Below, in pieces: positions 45,342 through 56,900 of a stretch of DNA of 64,000 bases. Below the pieces are notes generated by a model. It did no database searches, had not been told where the DNA came from, and saw only the letters and a program-made list of their open reading frames with translations. Where the stretch lies: the NCBI GenBank assembly GCA_963793625.1, contig CAWCAT010000005.1, positions 124,001 through 188,000 of the forward strand. Direction: 5' to 3'. The position numbers and the translations under genes were made by a program. The stretch's first letter is position 1. Every line of letters starts with the position of its first letter. Origin of the DNA: G963668605 sp963793625. GTDB lineage: Bacteria; Acidobacteriota; Terriglobia; Bryobacterales; Bryobacteraceae.

Positions 45342-46370
45342 TCAGGGCCTAACGACGGAGCCACTCTTGGCCGACCGATAACACGCCTCCATCAAGCTCA
45401 TAGTCTTCAAGTTGTCGTCCGCCGTGGTCTCGGCTGTGTACTTGCCGTGCAACGCACCCAGCAGGTCGCGATGACAATCGACAATACTCGACGTGCAAAC
45501 CTCGGCTGTCGGCTCACCCCATGAATATCGCGGCGGCGGGTACTGGCGCGATTGCGTTCCATCAGCCGTTGTAATGCGGATCCAGTAATCAGGTGCCAGT
45601 TCAATGGAGCCGCGCTGTCCCTCGATGAAAATCAGCGTCTGGATATAGAGATCTCGCTCGAGAGGTATGCGGGCAAAGGCGAGTTGGATTACGACCGTGA
45701 GCGCATTTTGCATTCGCATCACCACCGTCGCCATGTCTTCACCCTTGATGTCGGGCTGCACCCTCGTGGTCTGGCAGTACACGGTCTCCGCCTCTCCGAA
45801 GAGAAAGCGGCTTACGTCGAGCACGTGAACCCCCATGTCGGCCAGCAGCATACGTTCGAGTTCCTTGAGAAACGGCTGATTCTGGAAGTCGTCCGCGCTG
45901 GTGAGTACATTTATGTTGGCGCGCACCGGCTGCCCGATCACGCCCGACTCCAGTGCCAGCTTGAGCGCCCTTATGGGGGCCTGCCAACGCCAGTTTTCGT
46001 GGATCAGAAAGGGCACCCCGGCCGCGCGGCAGATCTCGACCATCTCCTTGCATTCGGCTAGTGTCGGAGCCATGGGCTTCTGACAGATCAAAGGAATGCG
46101 GCGCTCTGCGCACATGCGGACAAACTGCAGGTGTGTCGTGTTGCCGGTGACGATATCGACAAAATCGAGCTTTTCATTGTCGAGCAACGCCGCCGCATCG
46201 TCGTAAACCGAAGGAATGCCGAAACGCTCCGCCAGCGCGGAAGCCTTGGACCGGGTGCGATTGTAGATTGCCATACATCGCACACCCGGTATTTCCTGCC
46301 AGGCAGCGATCTGGAATTGCGCCCAGTATCCGGCGCCAAGCAATGCGAATTTCTTCTCGTCAATCGCCAT
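45342..46370 (-). CDS. Gfo/Idh/MocA-family oxidoreductase
   Basis: 342 residues, cytoplasmic (no signal). NAD(P)-binding Rossmann motif FALLGAGYWAQFQIAAW at residues 8-24, then ICQKPMAPTLAECKEM with the conserved Lys of the EKP motif (here QKP) near 97, and a C-terminal alpha/beta domain. The substrate is a sugar or its lactone/acid in most relatives; not fixed here. It begins four bases after the stop of the FucP-like transporter, so the two form an operon read leftward toward the att site. Confidence 0.87.
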   Translation of the reverse strand: MAIDEKKFALLGAGYWAQFQIAAWQEIPGVRCMAIYNRTRSKASALAERFGIPSVYDDAAALLDNEKLDFVDIVTGNTTHLQFVRMCAERRIPLICQKPMAPTLAECKEMVEICRAAGVPFLIHENWRWQAPIRALKLALESGVIGQPVRANINVLTSADDFQNQPFLKELERMLLADMGVHVLDVSRFLFGEAETVYCQTTRVQPDIKGEDMATVVMRMQNALTVVIQLAFARIPLERDLYIQTLIFIEGQRGSIELAPDYWIRITTADGTQSRQYPPPRYSWGEPTAEVCTSSIVDCHRDLLGALHGKYTAETTADDNLKTMSLMEACYRSAKSGSVVRP

Positions 46371-46374
46371 TTAG

Positions 46375-47634
46375 TTAAGCCACCTGTTTGTCGAATAGGG
46401 TTGCGTTGCGGATCAGTGGCCGCGCAGAAATGCCGACGTAACAAATGAAGAGGAACGGTGCATACAAAACCGTCAGCCCCACTTGTAGGCCCACGATGTC
46501 CGCCAGCCTGCCAACTACGAAGGGACCGAAAGCGCCACCCACGACGCTCGACATGAGGATGCCCATCAGCGCTCCGTGGTGCTCGCCGACTGAATTGAGC
46601 GCCAGTTCCACCAGAATCGGCCACAAGACCGATTCGAATAGGCCTACCAAGGGGAAGCAGATGATCGCTGCCTCCCGTCCCCCGAAGATTGCGCCGGTCA
46701 GCGATGCTGCCGCGAGAGACGCAGAGATCACCAGGATCCGTCGAGTATCGAAGATCTTCACCAGCAGCATGCCTCCCAGACATCCTGCTGTAAGCAAAAG
46801 CCAGTACCAGGAAAGGACACTGGCTCCGGCGGTTTGGGGATCAAGCCCATGGCGTACTTTCATAAACTCGGACATCCAATTGGAGCAACCCTGTTCGCAG
46901 GCGCAGTAGCACACCACTGCCAGCGCGTAAAAGACCACTGTCCTGTTTCTAATCAGCCGGAGGTATACGGCCAGGGCACCGGTGCGTTCGCCCTGCGCCG
47001 GTGCCAGCCGGGGCAGCGGCACAGCCGCAAGCACGAGGACCGTAAGGAGCGCGGTCGCGGCGAAGATCCAATATACGGACACCCAAGGGTACGTGTGCGA
47101 GACCAGACCGGAAAAGATTCCGGCCGCCCAACCGTTTTCGGCGGGAGACTGCAGGGTCCGGACCAGAGAGGCGTAGATATGCGGGCTGAGGATCGAGCCC
47201 ATGCCGTACATCAGGGTGGCCAGGGCGGTGAAAAACGCCAGATTCTCGCCTCCGCAGGCCACCCGCATCATCGGGAACAGGGGAACCTGCCCGGCTGCAA
47301 GCCAGCACCCCATGGCAAACAGCGCCAGCAGAACCAATGGATATGAGGGAAAAAGCGCGAACGAAAGGGCTCCGGCAAACCCTACGACGAATGACGCGAG
47401 GATCACTGCTTTCGGAGTTACGCGTTCGCACAGGATTCCGACGGGAATCGAGACGAGCCCGTAGGCGATGAAATACATGAAAGGCAGCAGTGCCGCCGTC
47501 GAGTAGCTCAGGCGCAGGTCCCGAATCGCGTCCGGAATCACTGCTCCTGTCGCGTTGGCGACCAGTCCCGCTTCGAAGAGAATACAGCTCAGAACAACCA
47601 CGACTGGGTAGTTGATTCTGGTTTTCTTGCCCAT
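46375..47634 (-). CDS. MFS sugar transporter, FucP-like
   Basis: 419 residues from the ATG at 47634, about 12 membrane helices. N-terminal NYPVVVVLSCILFEAGLVANATGAVIPDAI; MGCWLAAGQVPLFPMMRVA; VCYCACEQGCSNWMSEFM, the seventh-helix region typical of FucP-type permeases with acidic and polar residues; and WPILVELALNSVGEHHGALMG. Likely a monosaccharide:H+ symporter. Upstream in-frame residues encode non-membrane sequence inside the divergent epimerase gene, so the later start is chosen. Confidence 0.82.
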   Translation of the reverse strand: MGKKTRINYPVVVVLSCILFEAGLVANATGAVIPDAIRDLRLSYSTAALLPFMYFIAYGLVSIPVGILCERVTPKAVILASFVVGFAGALSFALFPSYPLVLLALFAMGCWLAAGQVPLFPMMRVACGGENLAFFTALATLMYGMGSILSPHIYASLVRTLQSPAENGWAAGIFSGLVSHTYPWVSVYWIFAATALLTVLVLAAVPLPRLAPAQGERTGALAVYLRLIRNRTVVFYALAVVCYCACEQGCSNWMSEFMKVRHGLDPQTAGASVLSWYWLLLTAGCLGGMLLVKIFDTRRILVISASLAAASLTGAIFGGREAAIICFPLVGLFESVLWPILVELALNSVGEHHGALMGILMSSVVGGAFGPFVVGRLADIVGLQVGLTVLYAPFLFICYVGISARPLIRNATLFDKQVA

Positions 47635-47725
47635 ATGCTTGCCGCCACCGCAGGAGCGGCTTAAGCTTTGGAGATATGATAACACCCTGCATATCCTGCT
47701 CCGGACAAAGCGAGAACGACTCGCT

Positions 47726-48751
47726 ATGACCGGAGACAGGGTTCTGGTAACCGGCGGATCGGGCTTTATTGGAACGTACTTGTGCCGAGCGCTGATTGAG
47801 CGCGGAGACACGGTTATCAACTTCGATTTATACCCACGTAAAGGGCTCCTGGCTTGGCTGGCACGCGACATCGAAGCGAATATGTTCTTCGAAAAAGGCG
47901 ACGTCGCTAATCTGACCCAGCTCATCGCCGCCATTCAGAAATACCGGCCCAACAAAATTGCGCACCTGGCCGCGTCGATCGACATGGACAGCCTCGAGAG
48001 CTACCCGATGCAGGTGTACGAGCAAATGGTGGGTGGTACGGTCAACGTACTGGAAGCGATGCGCTTGCTCGGGGGCGTCGAGCGGATGGTCAATTTCAGT
48101 TCGATCGGAGTGCTGCCAACCCGGATGTACGAGCCCATCGATTGCGACCATCCGACGCTGCGGGCATCCGAGGGACCTTGTGGGATTTACGGCGCAGGCA
48201 AAGTGGCCGGAGAGGCCTTCTGCTGGGCCTACGCGGATCTGTTCAATCTCGACATCGTCCAGTTACGGCCCTCGGCCGCATACGGGTTCGGGACCACCAA
48301 CACGATTTTCATGAACGAGATGCTGGAGGGGGCTTTAGGCGGGGAGGCGGTCTGGTTGCCCTATGGACGCCATCTGCCGCGCGACTACACCCACGTCCAT
48401 GACATCGCCGGCATCGCGGTCGCGGCGCTGAACGTTCCGTCCGCAAACCTCCGCCACCGGGTGTTCTTTGCGGCGAGCGGGATGACGCCACTGGTCACGG
48501 CCGGTGACATAGCGGAAATTGTCCGCGAGATGGTGCCCTCGGCATGCATCGAGATAGGCGAGGCAATGTCTCCCATGATTGAGCGCTACGACTTGAAGTT
48601 TCGCGGCGTTCACGACGTGCAGCCGGTCAGCGAGCAACTCGGCTACCGGATCTGTTACACAGACGTCCGCGCCGGAATCAAGGAGTATGCAGACCGCTAC
48701 TGCGACTATCTGCTCGCGAACGGAAGAACGCCGGCTGCGCGGTCCTGGTGA
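47726..48751 (+). CDS. NAD-dependent epimerase/dehydratase (extended SDR)
   Basis: 341 residues. Rossmann motif VLVTGGSGFIGTYLCRAL at residues 6-23; catalytic Ser (NFSSIGVLPT) and YxxxK (IYGAGKVAG) near 148-156; RPSAAYGFG; DYTHVHDIAGIAVAAL near the C-terminus, all usual for sugar epimerases, dehydratases or uronate dehydrogenases. Start chosen at 47726, where the Rossmann fold begins. It is divergent from the transporter-oxidoreductase operon (92-base spacer) and overlaps the isomerase gene tail-to-tail by 46 bases. Confidence 0.85.
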   Translation: MTGDRVLVTGGSGFIGTYLCRALIERGDTVINFDLYPRKGLLAWLARDIEANMFFEKGDVANLTQLIAAIQKYRPNKIAHLAASIDMDSLESYPMQVYEQMVGGTVNVLEAMRLLGGVERMVNFSSIGVLPTRMYEPIDCDHPTLRASEGPCGIYGAGKVAGEAFCWAYADLFNLDIVQLRPSAAYGFGTTNTIFMNEMLEGALGGEAVWLPYGRHLPRDYTHVHDIAGIAVAALNVPSANLRHRVFFAASGMTPLVTAGDIAEIVREMVPSACIEIGEAMSPMIERYDLKFRGVHDVQPVSEQLGYRICYTDVRAGIKEYADRYCDYLLANGRTPAARSW

Positions 48752-49587
48752 GCGAGGCCGTACCTGCCATACAGACTCGACAGTGAGTCTGTGGACAGGC
48801 GTACCTCAGTGTCAGGGTAGCTCAGGGTCCGCAGGCCGTCCGAGAACCAACCCCTATACCCGATCTCGGCGCAAACCTCCATGATTCGGTCGAAGTTGTT
48901 TTCCCCACCACCGATCACGGCCGCGCCGCCGTTACTGTCGTGCAGATGGAAGTGCATCACGTGGTCTCTCAAGTCTCGAATGTTCTGGTACACGTCGGGA
49001 TCTTCGAGCCAGGAGTGATACGTATCGATCAGGATGCCAAGGTTTGGACTGGCGACCCTATTGACGATCTCGACCGCCTCAGCGCCCGTATTAATTGTAT
49101 TGATCTCGAATCGATTCGTATATTCGAAAACGACATTCACCTGCAGCTGCCGGGCATATTCGGCAACCTCCTTAAGGCTCTCGACGAGGCAGTCTTTGAA
49201 CCAGCGCATCGAGCGTCCCGGGACGGCGAAACCTCTCGCCACTCCCACTTGCTGAAGGCACCCCAGTTGCCGGCAATGACGGATGCTGCTCTTAAGGTAG
49301 GAAACCGCGAATTCCACTTTGCGCGGATCGGCATTCACCAGCGAGGATTTGAACATGTATTCGATGCCGCCGCAATTGATGGCGGAAATCCCGAGCCCTT
49401 CCTCGGCCAGTAGGGACTGGAACGCATGTGCGTCGAATTCGCCTGGATCACCCATGATGATCTCGACCCCGTCGTAGCCCAATCGCCTCGCGTGCGCAGC
49501 GGACTCCCGGTATTCTCCTCCCAACATGGTGTAGCCCTCGACTACTGGAAAGTCCGGGGACACGACGAAAACGGACGTACTGGCCAT
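48706..49587 (-). CDS. xylose-isomerase-like TIM-barrel sugar isomerase/epimerase
   Basis: 293 residues from the ATG at 49587 (AAAGGAG upstream). AP endonuclease 2/IolE/Hyi-like barrel: LGYDGVEIIMGDPGEF near residue 36, YTNRFEINTINTGAEAVEIVN with the metal-ligand Glu, LGILIDTYHSWLEDPDVY near 175, and HFHLHDSNG near 205. Metal-dependent isomerisation or epimerisation of a keto sugar is expected; substrate unknown. Divergent from the GntR gene, with a candidate operator in the spacer. Confidence 0.82.
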   Translation of the reverse strand: MASTSVFVVSPDFPVVEGYTMLGGEYRESAAHARRLGYDGVEIIMGDPGEFDAHAFQSLLAEEGLGISAINCGGIEYMFKSSLVNADPRKVEFAVSYLKSSIRHCRQLGCLQQVGVARGFAVPGRSMRWFKDCLVESLKEVAEYARQLQVNVVFEYTNRFEINTINTGAEAVEIVNRVASPNLGILIDTYHSWLEDPDVYQNIRDLRDHVMHFHLHDSNGGAAVIGGGENNFDRIMEVCAEIGYRGWFSDGLRTLSYPDTEVRLSTDSLSSLYGRYGLAHQDRAAGVLPFASR

Positions 49588-49610
49588 AGCTTTTCTCCTT
49601 TCGGCCAAAC

Positions 49611-49621
49611 CTATCATACAG
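49611..49621. promoter_or_regulatory. candidate GntR operator (isomerase/gntR spacer)
   Basis: CTATCATACAG, the exact reverse complement of CTGTATGATAG at 50478-50488. It lies 24 bases upstream of the isomerase ATG and 51 bases upstream of the gntR ATG. The core resembles FadR-subfamily half sites of the GTAT/ATAC kind. Confidence 0.5.
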
Positions 49622-49671
49622 GAGTCAAGCTGGTTGTGTGACAGGATACATTGCAGTATAATTGGGAAGCG

Positions 49672-50436
49672 ATGCTTGAAAGCGTGACACGTGAACAGAC
49701 CCTGACCGAACGGGCGGAGCTGCAACTCGAAGAAATCATTGTGTCCGGCAGGCTCGCGGCTGGGGATCGGCTGCCCTCCGAGAGCGAGATGGCGAAGATG
49801 CTCGGCGTGAGCCGGACAGTCGTTCGGGAAGCCGTCCGCCTTTTGTCAGCTAAAGGGTTGGTTGATGTCAGAACCGGTTCCGGCATTTATGTTCGCGAGT
49901 TAAGCGGCGCTATAGTTCGCGACCCCATAGAACTGCTGCTACGGCACAGAATGGTCACGATCGAAGACATTGTCGAGGCGAGGGTGCTCGTCGAAGTGCA
50001 CCTGGCTGGACGCGCGGCTGAGCGCGCCCGCCCGGCGGACATCGTCGCGATGCAAGACCTGATTGCCGCCGTCTCCAAGCCTGGGTTGACGCCGCGCGAA
50101 TATGCCGAACTCGATGTGGCTTTTCACGCCCGTCTGGCCGCGGCCGGGGGAAATCCGCTGTTTCTCATCCTTTCCGAAACAATCAATGCGGTAATGATGG
50201 CGCAGATCGAGTCGGAATACGAGAACAACCCTCAAGCCCAGCAGGACACCATTCGCGAGCACACGCTCATTCTGAATTGTGTCCGCGCCGGGGACGTGGC
50301 CGGCGCCCGCCGGGCCATGGAAGAAGCTTTGGCGGATGCGCCTGATCACTGGCGCGCTTACGGCCGCCCCGAAGTCCCGTTAATTTACAAGATCGGCACA
50401 GCGCGCACAACAATCGCCGGCAAGCACCGCGACTAA
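49672..50436 (+). CDS. GntR-family regulator, FadR (FCD) subfamily
   Basis: 254 residues. Winged HTH at about residues 20-75 (LEEIIVSGRLAAGDRLPSESEMAKMLGVSRTVVREAVRLLSAKG, then VRTGSGIYV). An all-helical FCD effector domain follows with metal-binding-type His/Asp residues (ELDVAFHARLA; REHTLILNCVRAGD). Regulators of this group often answer to uronates or other sugar acids. It is placed between the sugar isomerase and the TonB receptors; matching 11-bp sites are found before both. ATG at 49672 preceded by GGGAAG. Confidence 0.9.
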   Translation: MLESVTREQTLTERAELQLEEIIVSGRLAAGDRLPSESEMAKMLGVSRTVVREAVRLLSAKGLVDVRTGSGIYVRELSGAIVRDPIELLLRHRMVTIEDIVEARVLVEVHLAGRAAERARPADIVAMQDLIAAVSKPGLTPREYAELDVAFHARLAAAGGNPLFLILSETINAVMMAQIESEYENNPQAQQDTIREHTLILNCVRAGDVAGARRAMEEALADAPDHWRAYGRPEVPLIYKIGTARTTIAGKHRD

Positions 50437-50477
50437 ATCCCTGTCCCGCCTTTCTCGTCTCTTGACAGGGCTCAAAG

Positions 50478-50488
50478 CTGTATGATAG
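50478..50488. promoter_or_regulatory. candidate GntR operator overlapping the TonB receptor promoter
   Basis: CTGTATGATAG, the inverse of the site at 49611-49621. TTGACA lies at 50462-50467, so the site falls over the expected -10 region; binding there would repress the receptor gene at 50562. Confidence 0.5.
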
Positions 50489-50561
50489 CATTCTGTCGTG
50501 CCAACCAGAGAACGTCCGAGTTCTAATTCCTGGTCTGGGCAGCAACCTGAAAGGTAGGACC

Positions 50562-53500
50562 ATGAAGTTTCCTCGCATTTTCGCTCTTCCCCTTATGACG
50601 GCATTTGTCGCCGTCGCAATGCTGGCACAGTCCATGGGGACCATCACGGGGATCGCGGCCGATCCGACTGGGGCGGCCGTCCCGGGCTGCGAAGTCCTGG
50701 CGACCAACACCGCCACCGGCGTCGTCACGCGTACCCACGCCAACGCTACGGGCACGTACATTGCGCCCTCGCTGATCGCGGGCCCTTATAAGGTAGACTT
50801 TCAATGCGCGGGTTTTAACAGGAAGGAATTCAAAGACCTGATCCTGCGCGTGGGACAGCAGATGCGCCTGGATGCCGCGCTTGAAGTCGGCAATATCAGT
50901 CAAAGCGTGGAGGTCACCGCCCAGGGCGAAGCGCTTCAGCGGGAGAACGCCGAAGTGAGCCAGACCCTGACCTCGGTGGATATCCAAAACCTTCCGGTGA
51001 ACGGCCGCGACCCTTACGCGCTCATCCAGTTCACCACGGGCATATCGGCGGGCGGCGGGGATCCCAGCGGGCTGGCCTACAACGACCAACTCAGCATTAA
51101 CGGCAGCCGCGGCCGGGGTAACTCCTTCGTGATCGACGGCGCTTCGTCGCTGCATATCTCTGGACAAGGCGAAGCCGTAGGATCCATCGAAGCGTTTTCG
51201 GAGGCCAAAGTTCTCACCAACACCTACTCGGCCGAGTTCGGCCGCACTGCGGGAGGCGTTGTGCTGTTCAATGTAAAGAACGGGACCAACCAGTATCACG
51301 GCAGCCTGTTCGAGTACCACCGCAACTCTTCGCTAAACGCGGGCACATGGCAGGACAACATGCTCGGGAACAGCATTGCCACGCGGCGCGCGCACCAGTT
51401 TGGCGCTACTTTCGGCGGACCGGTGCCTGTCCTAAAGAACAAGCTGTTCTTCTTCGGCAGTTACGAGGGCCAAAGGGACCACGCGCCGTCTTCCAAGCGC
51501 CGCACGGTTGCGCCCGACGATATGCGCAAGGGCGACTTCTCGACCCATCCGGCCACCATCAACGACCCGCTCTCCAAGGCGCCCTTCGCTGGCAACATAA
51601 TTCCGCAATCGCGCATGGATCCCGCGGCCCTGAAGTTGATGGCGCTGCTGCCGCAACCCAACTCCACTGGCACTTTTAACCCTTCCTACAATATCTCTTC
51701 GGAGAACTACGCTTACGTCGGCAAGGTCGACTGGGCCCGCAACTACGGAATCGGCCGGGTGGACTACAATCCGACCGACAAAGACCGTATCTTCGGCACC
51801 CTGGCGGTCATCAACGAAAGGCGCGACGAGGGACAGGACTTCCCGAACGCGCTGAACCTTATTCGGGGCGCAACTCCGCGAAACCTGCCGCGGTTGACTC
51901 TCACCTACACCCGCCTGTTTTCCGCCAACCTGTCCAATGAACTAATGGCACATGCGGCGCGCGACAGACGCATGCAACACCCGTGGTTCGACGATTTCGA
52001 CGCGGTCCGCGATCTCGGCATGAAACGCGCGCCAGCGCTCGGCATGCCGTCGATTGAGACCACCGGCGGTTTCGGAAACTTCGGCTACAGCCGCTTTGAG
52101 GAGTGGGTCAGCCAACCGGCCGGCATCAACGAGACCCTTACTTACCAGTCCGGACGCCACACCATCCGGCTCGGCGGGCAGCTTTTCCAGAACCAGTTTA
52201 ACTACATCAGCGCCGGACAGGTCGCGGGCATCTACCGCTTCAACGGCGAGATCACCGGGTTGGGCGCCAAAGGCCGGAACAATCCGCTCAACACCTGGGC
52301 GGATCTGTTGCTCGGCGCGGTGAAGACCGCCGAGGTCCCGGTGACGCAGATACCAGTGACCAGAACCAATAGAACCTGGGGATATTCTTCAACGACACCT
52401 GGAAGGTTTCCCGCCGTCTCAACCTGAACCTCGGACTGCGCTACGAGTTCGAGACGCGCCAGGTCGTAAAGAACAACGTTTACTCGCGCGTGGACATCAA
52501 GACCGGAGAACTCCTGGTCGCCGGACGTAACGCGAGCCGCAACCTGAACCTGGAGAACGACTGGGTGAATTTCGGCCCGAGGCTCGGGGCGGCGTACTCC
52601 CTTAACGACAAGACGGTAGTCCGGGCCGGGTACGCAATGTTCCACGCCAACTTCTGGATCGACAACGGCGAGATGGTAGCCTATCCCGGGCTGGACGGGC
52701 TCGCGAACCTGGATAGACGAGGGCGTCGGAGTAGCGCAGGCATTCCGATTCTCCGATGGCGTGCCAACCGAGGGGCTGAGCCGCCTTACCGATCCCTTCG
52801 AAGAACTCAAGAAAGCCGCTGCTGCCAAGAGTTTGCTGACTGTGGCCTCGAACACCTACGCTCCGTCCGCGCAGTTGCCCCGCACCCAACAGTGGAACAT
52901 CGCTGTGCAACGGGCGCTGCCCTGGAACACGGCGATCGACGTGGCGTATGTGGGCAGCCGAAACACCAGCCAGTCCCGCGTCGTAGCCGCGAACGAACCC
53001 GGAATGGCCCAGGCGGAGGCAGTCAATCTGCGTGGGGTGAAGTTGCAGGACGCGCGGCCCTTCCCGCAGTATTCCGCTTTCAATTCAATTCTGTACAACG
53101 CTTATGGCGACTACAATTCACTGCAGATTAAGGTGATGCGCCGGTTTAAGCGCGGATTCAGCCTGAACGGCAATTTCACGTTTTCAAAGAATACCGACTC
53201 TTCGTCCAACTACAACGATTCGCACCAGATCCCTTGGGAAAAGCCCGAAATCGAGCACGCCCGGGCCAGTCTCGATCGCCCGCGCGCGGCAACCGTCGGC
53301 TGGGTTTGGGAACTGCCGTTCGGCCGCAGCAAGATGCTGGGTGGATCGAATCGCATCGCCTCTGCCATCCTTGGCGGCTTCCAGTTCAACGGCGCGCTGA
53401 ATACGGCGGATGGCCTGCCCTTCACCATTACGCAGAATAAGCAGAACCTGATCCTCTCCGCGCAGCGGCCCAATGTCCTGAACCCGTCGAACCTGAGCGG

Positions 53501-53840
53501 CCGGCAAGAGCCGGAGTTCAGCGGTGTCGGACGCAGGTGGCTGTTGCCTCGCACCAGCGCGGATTTCCCGTTTGTCCAATCTGGCAATCTGGGAATCGGC
53601 AACTTGGGGCGCAATACCAGCCGTGAACCCGGTTATTGGAACATGAATATGTCGATGTTCCGTACTTTCCGGGTTGCCGAGCGGATGAAACTCGAGCTCC
53701 GCGGCGAGGCGTTCAACGCGCTCAACCACGTCAACTTCCGAAAGCCGGTGTCAACCGATATCACGAACCTGAGTTATGGATTGACCACCGCCGCTTCTCC
53801 GGCCCGAAATATCCAGCTCGGCCTGCGGCTGACCTTCTAG
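50562..53840 (+). CDS. TonB-dependent receptor, Oar-like, with two frameshifts
   Basis: Outer-membrane receptor of about 1092 residues once two single-base changes are undone. Signal peptide MKFPRIFALPLMTAFVAVAMLAQ; CarbopepD_reg-like domain (GIAADPTGAAVPGCEVLATN); plug VDIQNLPVNGRDPYALIQFT; barrel. The frame breaks in the GGGG run at 52378-52381 (one base lost) and again in GGG at 52697-52699 (one base extra), then runs to NIQLGLRLTF at 53840. Net length change is zero, so both ends are in the same frame. Likely substrate is a glycan fragment handled by the downstream hydrolases. Confidence 0.88.
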
Positions 53841-53924
53841 CATTGAGTACAATGTCGCATCCAAGCCATGGGCGTCGGCGGGGGGAACCGCAGGCGCCAT
53901 TTGAGGAAGGAATTCGGTACCAAC

Positions 53925-56900
53925 ATGAGACGGAGTTTTCTTAGAGCTTTAACAGCTTTTGGCGTGATCATATTCAGCCACTGCGCTTCCGGGCAGGATA
54001 CCCGGGGTACGATCCTCGGACGCGTGACAGATCCAACTGGAGCCCTGATTTCGCGCGCTGAAATCCGCGCGAAGAACACCGAAACGGGTGTTGCGGCAGA
54101 GGCAGTCACAAATGACGCGGGGAATTTCAGACTGCCCTATCTGATCAGCGGGACCTACTCCGTCCAGGTGGAGGTCAAGGGCTTCAAAAAATCCGTTCGT
54201 GACGGAATCGAGGTGCGAATCGGCGATGCAGTCGAACTCAACATCCAGATGCAGTTGGGAAGCGCCACGGAGTCAGTCGAGGTAACCGCCGACACGCCAC
54301 TGCTGAGCACTGCGGAGTCGTCTCTCGGACAGGTCGTCAACCAGAGGCGTATCGTTGATTTGCCGAGTTTCGGCGGCAGTCCTATCACTCTGGTCTTGAC
54401 GGCGCCGGGCGCGATCAACAGTACCGACATGCGGCAATCGGACCGCGCCTCCACCAACGTGAATTCGAGTTTCTCAACCGATGGTGCGGGCGTGTACAAC
54501 AACGAGTTTGCGATCGACGGCGTTCCCAATACGATCGCGGACACACAGGGAAACAGCAGTTCCTCGCGCGTGGCGTTCATTCCCCCGCAAACGGCTATCT
54601 CCGAGTTCAAAGTGCAGACGGCACCTTTCGACGCCAGCATCGGGCACACCGGCGGATCGCTGATTACGGTAAGCACAAAGAGCGGGACCAACGAGTTGCA
54701 TGGTGAAGCGCACTGGGTAGTGCGCAATCGCATCTTTGATGCACCCAAAATTTTTCAGAATAGTTCCGGGCAGAAGGTGCCGGTTTACCAGAACAACCGT
54801 TACGGTCTCTCCGCCGGGGCTCCAGTATATCTTCCCCGCCTTTACAATGGCAAAAACAAGACCTTCTGGTTCTATGCCTGGGAAGAGATGCGCCACGGCA
54901 TCCCTCAAACCTGGATCACGTCGGTACCGACAGCGGCTGAGCGGCGCGGCGACTTTTCCGCCCTGCTCGGTCTCGGACCGAACTACCAGTTGTACGATCC
55001 TCGTACCACAGCCGCAGCCGAAGGCGGCCGTTTCAGCAGGCAGCCGATTCCGGGCAACATTATCCCCACGAGCCGGCTGGATCCCGTTTCACAGAAACTC
55101 GTGAACTACTGGCCATTGCCGAATCAGCCAGGCAATCGCGAAGGTCTCAATAACTGGAACTACTCCGAGCCGACCAAGACGCGAAGCTGGGTGCATATGG
55201 GCCGTGTCGATCACGCCTTCAGTCCGAACCACAGAGCTTATGTCCGGCTGAACCAGGACGACTGGAATTCGATGGAAGGTCGCATGTTCGGAAATGTGGC
55301 CAGAGGGTACGATCAGTCGCGCAAAAACCAGGGTATCGCCCTTGACGATGTCTATGTCTTCAGCCCCAGTCTTCTGCTGAATATCCGCTATGGCCTGACT
55401 TATCAGAAGTGGACCGAGCGGCGCTTGAGTGTGGGTACAGATCTGGCATCCCTCGGCTTCTCTCCGCAGTTCGTCGGCATGATCGATAAGAACGTTGCCA
55501 CCCTGCCCCGCGTCGAGGTGGGGACATTCGCGAGTCTGGGAAACTGGGCAACAGGAGATGGCGTCGGATCAGCCCTGACGCATTCGCTTTCCGGCAACTT
55601 CACCAAAACCCAGGGCAACCACAGCTCGCGGTACGGAGTGGACTTCCGAGCCTATCGTCAAAACCGGAACCAGAATCCGACCGAGATCTCTCCTACCCTC
55701 ACCTTTGCCACCACCTACACGCGCGGACCGCTCGATAGTTCGCCCGCGCCAACAATCGGCGGCGAGTTTGCAGCTTTCCTGCTGGGCGTTCCGGGTGGCT
55801 CCATGGACCGGGTATCTAGCGCGGCGGAACAGGACAAGTATATCGGCCTGTATTTCCAGGACGATTGGAAACTCACCTCGAAGCTGACGCTCAACCTCGG
55901 ACTCCGTTACGAGTACGAATCACCGGTGACGGAGCGCTTCAACCGTTCGGTCGCGCACTTCGCATTTGGTCAGTCGAGCCCGATTGAAGCAGCAACTCGC
56001 GCCAACTACGCCGCATCGCCTATCCCCGAACTGCCCGCCGACCAGTTCCGTGTTCGCGGCGGACTCACCTTCGCCAATGCGGGCGGAACTCCGAGGGCAT
56101 ATTGGGATGCGGAGAAGAAGAACTTCATGCCACGCATCGGGCTGGCTTGGCAAATCAACCCCAAAACGGTCGCGCGCGCAGGCTATGGCACCTTTTACTC
56201 CAGTGTCGGTGTGAACAATACCGCCTCCATACAGACCGGTTTCAGCCAGACAACGCCCATTCAACCCTCTCTCGACAGTGGGCTCACCTTCATCGCCACC
56301 ACCGCGAACCCATTCCCGAACGGACTGATCGCACCCCTTGGCGCGTCGGGAGGTTTGTCCACCAACCTTGGCCAGTCGATCAGCTTTTTCCCGACATACC
56401 GTAAGCACCCCTATGGGCAGCGATGGTCGGCCGGTGTGCAGCGAGTCCTGCCCGGCCAGCTTCTGATTGAAGCCACGTATGTGGGCAACCGGGGTACGCG
56501 GATCAATATATCCCGTGAGCTGAACGCGACTCCCGAACAATACCTGAGCCGGTCCGGGGTTCGGGACGCCAAGACGATCGACTACCTCAGTGCAGCTCTG
56601 CCAAACCCGTTCTACGGAACGAATCCCATTTACGGGAAGAATACCTCGCGCTCGAGCCTTCTGAAGCCGTTCCCGCAGTTTGGTAGTATCACGGCGATCG
56701 AGCCGGTCGGCTACTCCTGGTATCACGCACTGCAACTGCGAGCGGAAAGGCGGTTTTCCCAGGGGTACACGTTCCAGTTGGCGTACACGTATTCGAAGAC
56801 CATGCAAGCGACTGAATTCCTCAATCCCTCTGACACGGCACCGTACCGTTCCCTTTCCGATATGGACCGCACCCACCGGCTGGTCGTCACCGGAATCTGG

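Noticed and set aside
47675..47681. TATGATA in the divergent epimerase/transporter spacer as a third full GntR operator
   Set aside because: Only 7 of 11 bases match the two inverted sites and it could equally be a -10 box; kept as a weak hint only.
49634..49662. TTGTGT-17-TATAAT just before the gntR ATG
   Set aside because: It would start transcription only a few bases before the ATG and lose the GGGAAG ribosome site; possible leaderless start, but not strong enough to list.
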